Shown here piece by piece: positions 5,245 to 5,779 of a stretch of 5,779 bases of DNA. Position 1 is the first letter of the stretch. Each line of letters starts with the position of its first letter. The notes beneath the pieces were generated by a model, which saw only the letters and a list, made by a program, of their open reading frames with translations, did no database searches and was not told where the DNA came from. Source of the stretch: CAYJFG01 sp964369405 (GTDB lineage: Bacteria; Bacillota; Clostridia; Oscillospirales; Acutalibacteraceae); assembly GCA_964369405.1 (NCBI GenBank), contig CAYJGB010000060.1, forward strand, positions 1-5,779. The letters run 5' to 3'. A program made the translations under genes and the position numbers.

Positions 5245-5712
5245 ATGAGATTAGAAATAGAAAATCCTAACGCAAAAATTGACGAACTAGTAGAAAGAAG
5301 AGAATTTTTAAAGTCCAAAGAAATTATATTATCAAGTGTTTCTCTCCCAGTTATAAACAGTGCTGTATTTACAATTATATCTTTAATAGCAGATAATTTT
5401 ATAATCCCTGACGCTTTAATTATATATAATTCCATAACTAATCAGTTATTACAAAGCCTTTTTACTGCAGCTATTTCTGGTTTTCTAGCATATTTTGTAA
5501 CATATATTACGCTTAAAATAACAAAGGTATTTGAAGATTCTAATAAAACAAACGACTACTTCATTACTAATGATTATGAAATTGACTTAATTAAAAAAGT
5601 ATTAAGTACCGATAATTCTACTAAGGAAAAAAACAAAACTAAAGTTTGCGTTAAAAAAACTATAACTAAAAAAACTAAAGACCAAAATACAGTAAACATA
5701 TATTTAAAGTAA
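5245..5712 (+). CDS. Hypothetical two-helix membrane protein, probably the 3' part of the same gene
   Basis: An unrecognised 155-residue frame. After a charged, helix-prone start (about 1-26) there are two likely membrane helices, about 27-49 (IILSSVSLPVINSAVFTIIS and following) and about 68-92 (LLQSLFTAAISGFLAYFVTY and following), joined by a short loop. A lysine-, threonine- and asparagine-rich soluble tail follows (about 93-155). The ATG at 5245 has no convincing ribosome binding site. The frame is open back to the TGA at 5224-5226 and is the same frame as the upstream 78-residue product, so independent translation is doubtful. The topology suggests a small inner-membrane protein with both ends cytoplasmic. 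Nothing identifies a function; comparison to membrane effectors of defence systems would be guesswork. A strong terminator follows at 5731-5779. Confidence 0.6.
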   Translation: MRLEIENPNAKIDELVERREFLKSKEIILSSVSLPVINSAVFTIISLIADNFIIPDALIIYNSITNQLLQSLFTAAISGFLAYFVTYITLKITKVFEDSNKTNDYFITNDYEIDLIKKVLSTDNSTKEKNKTKVCVKKTITKKTKDQNTVNIYLK

Positions 5713-5730
5713 ACACAAACAAATAAAAAC

Positions 5731-5779
5731 TCACCCACCAAAAGCACACAACGCACACTTTTGGTGGGTGAAATTTTTA
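5731..5779. terminator. Strong intrinsic terminator at the window end
   Basis: TCACCCACCAAAAG (5731-5744) and CTTTTGGTGGGTGA (5758-5771) form a perfect 14-bp stem around a 13-base loop, followed on the plus strand by AATTTTTA. It starts 18 bases after the stop at 5712. The minus strand also has a T-run next to the stem (5729-5725 region), so it could serve a converging gene beyond the window. Confidence 0.85.

Noticed and set aside
5223..5270. ATGA overlap suggesting translational coupling at the end of the 78-residue frame
   Set aside because: The ATG at 5223 opens a frame that stops after 15 codons and is not the frame of the membrane protein.

Overview
The window looks like accessory DNA from a low-GC Gram-positive bacterium (Bacillota, most likely a clostridial relative). 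The evidence is the AT-rich sequence, strong Shine-Dalgarno sites (AAGGAG, AAAGGAG, GAGGTG) at fixed spacing, hairpin-plus-U-tract terminators, and protein families common in that phylum. The genus cannot be read from the sequence. There are no tRNAs, rRNAs, CRISPR arrays or intact transposases.

Layout. (1) Positions 22-1233, minus strand: an AAA-type ATPase with a C-terminal DUF4143 region, a widespread family of poorly known function, with a good sigma-A-type promoter and several small palindromes upstream. (2) Positions 1234-1923: no intact gene. It holds eroded minus-strand coding fragments (one ends in a recognisable FIQGFKLGVEL motif), terminator-like hairpins and a 12-bp inverted repeat, and reads as a decayed gene graveyard. 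(3) Positions 1924-4522, minus strand: a compact two-gene operon. A small all-alpha NTP pyrophosphohydrolase of the MazG superfamily (COG4997-like) is followed 16 bases later by a 755-residue protein joining a PD-(D/E)XK-like nuclease domain to a superfamily 2 helicase. The helicase is visibly less AT-rich than its flanks (37% and 45% GC in two hand-counted 60-base lines, against 22% in a line of the right-hand gene). (4) Positions 4523-4660: promoter and about 100-nt leader of that operon. It has one hairpin, then an intrinsic terminator just before the ribosome binding site, so it looks like an attenuator. (5) A bidirectional terminator at 4708-4739 separates this from the plus-strand right end. 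(6) Positions 4990-5712, plus strand: two unrecognised reading frames in the same frame, separated by one TGA. They read most naturally as one 240-codon, two-helix membrane protein gene broken by a nonsense codon. It has its own promoter, with a palindrome in the spacer, and a strong terminator at the window end.

How the genes may work together. The pyrophosphohydrolase and nuclease-helicase are almost certainly co-transcribed. One would cleave unusual nucleoside triphosphates and the other would translocate on and cut nucleic acid, a combination that fits a defence or nucleic-acid quality-control role. That role is inferred from domains and context only. The attenuator-like leader suggests conditional expression. 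The ATPase and the membrane protein are separate transcription units, and nothing in the sequence ties them to the operon.
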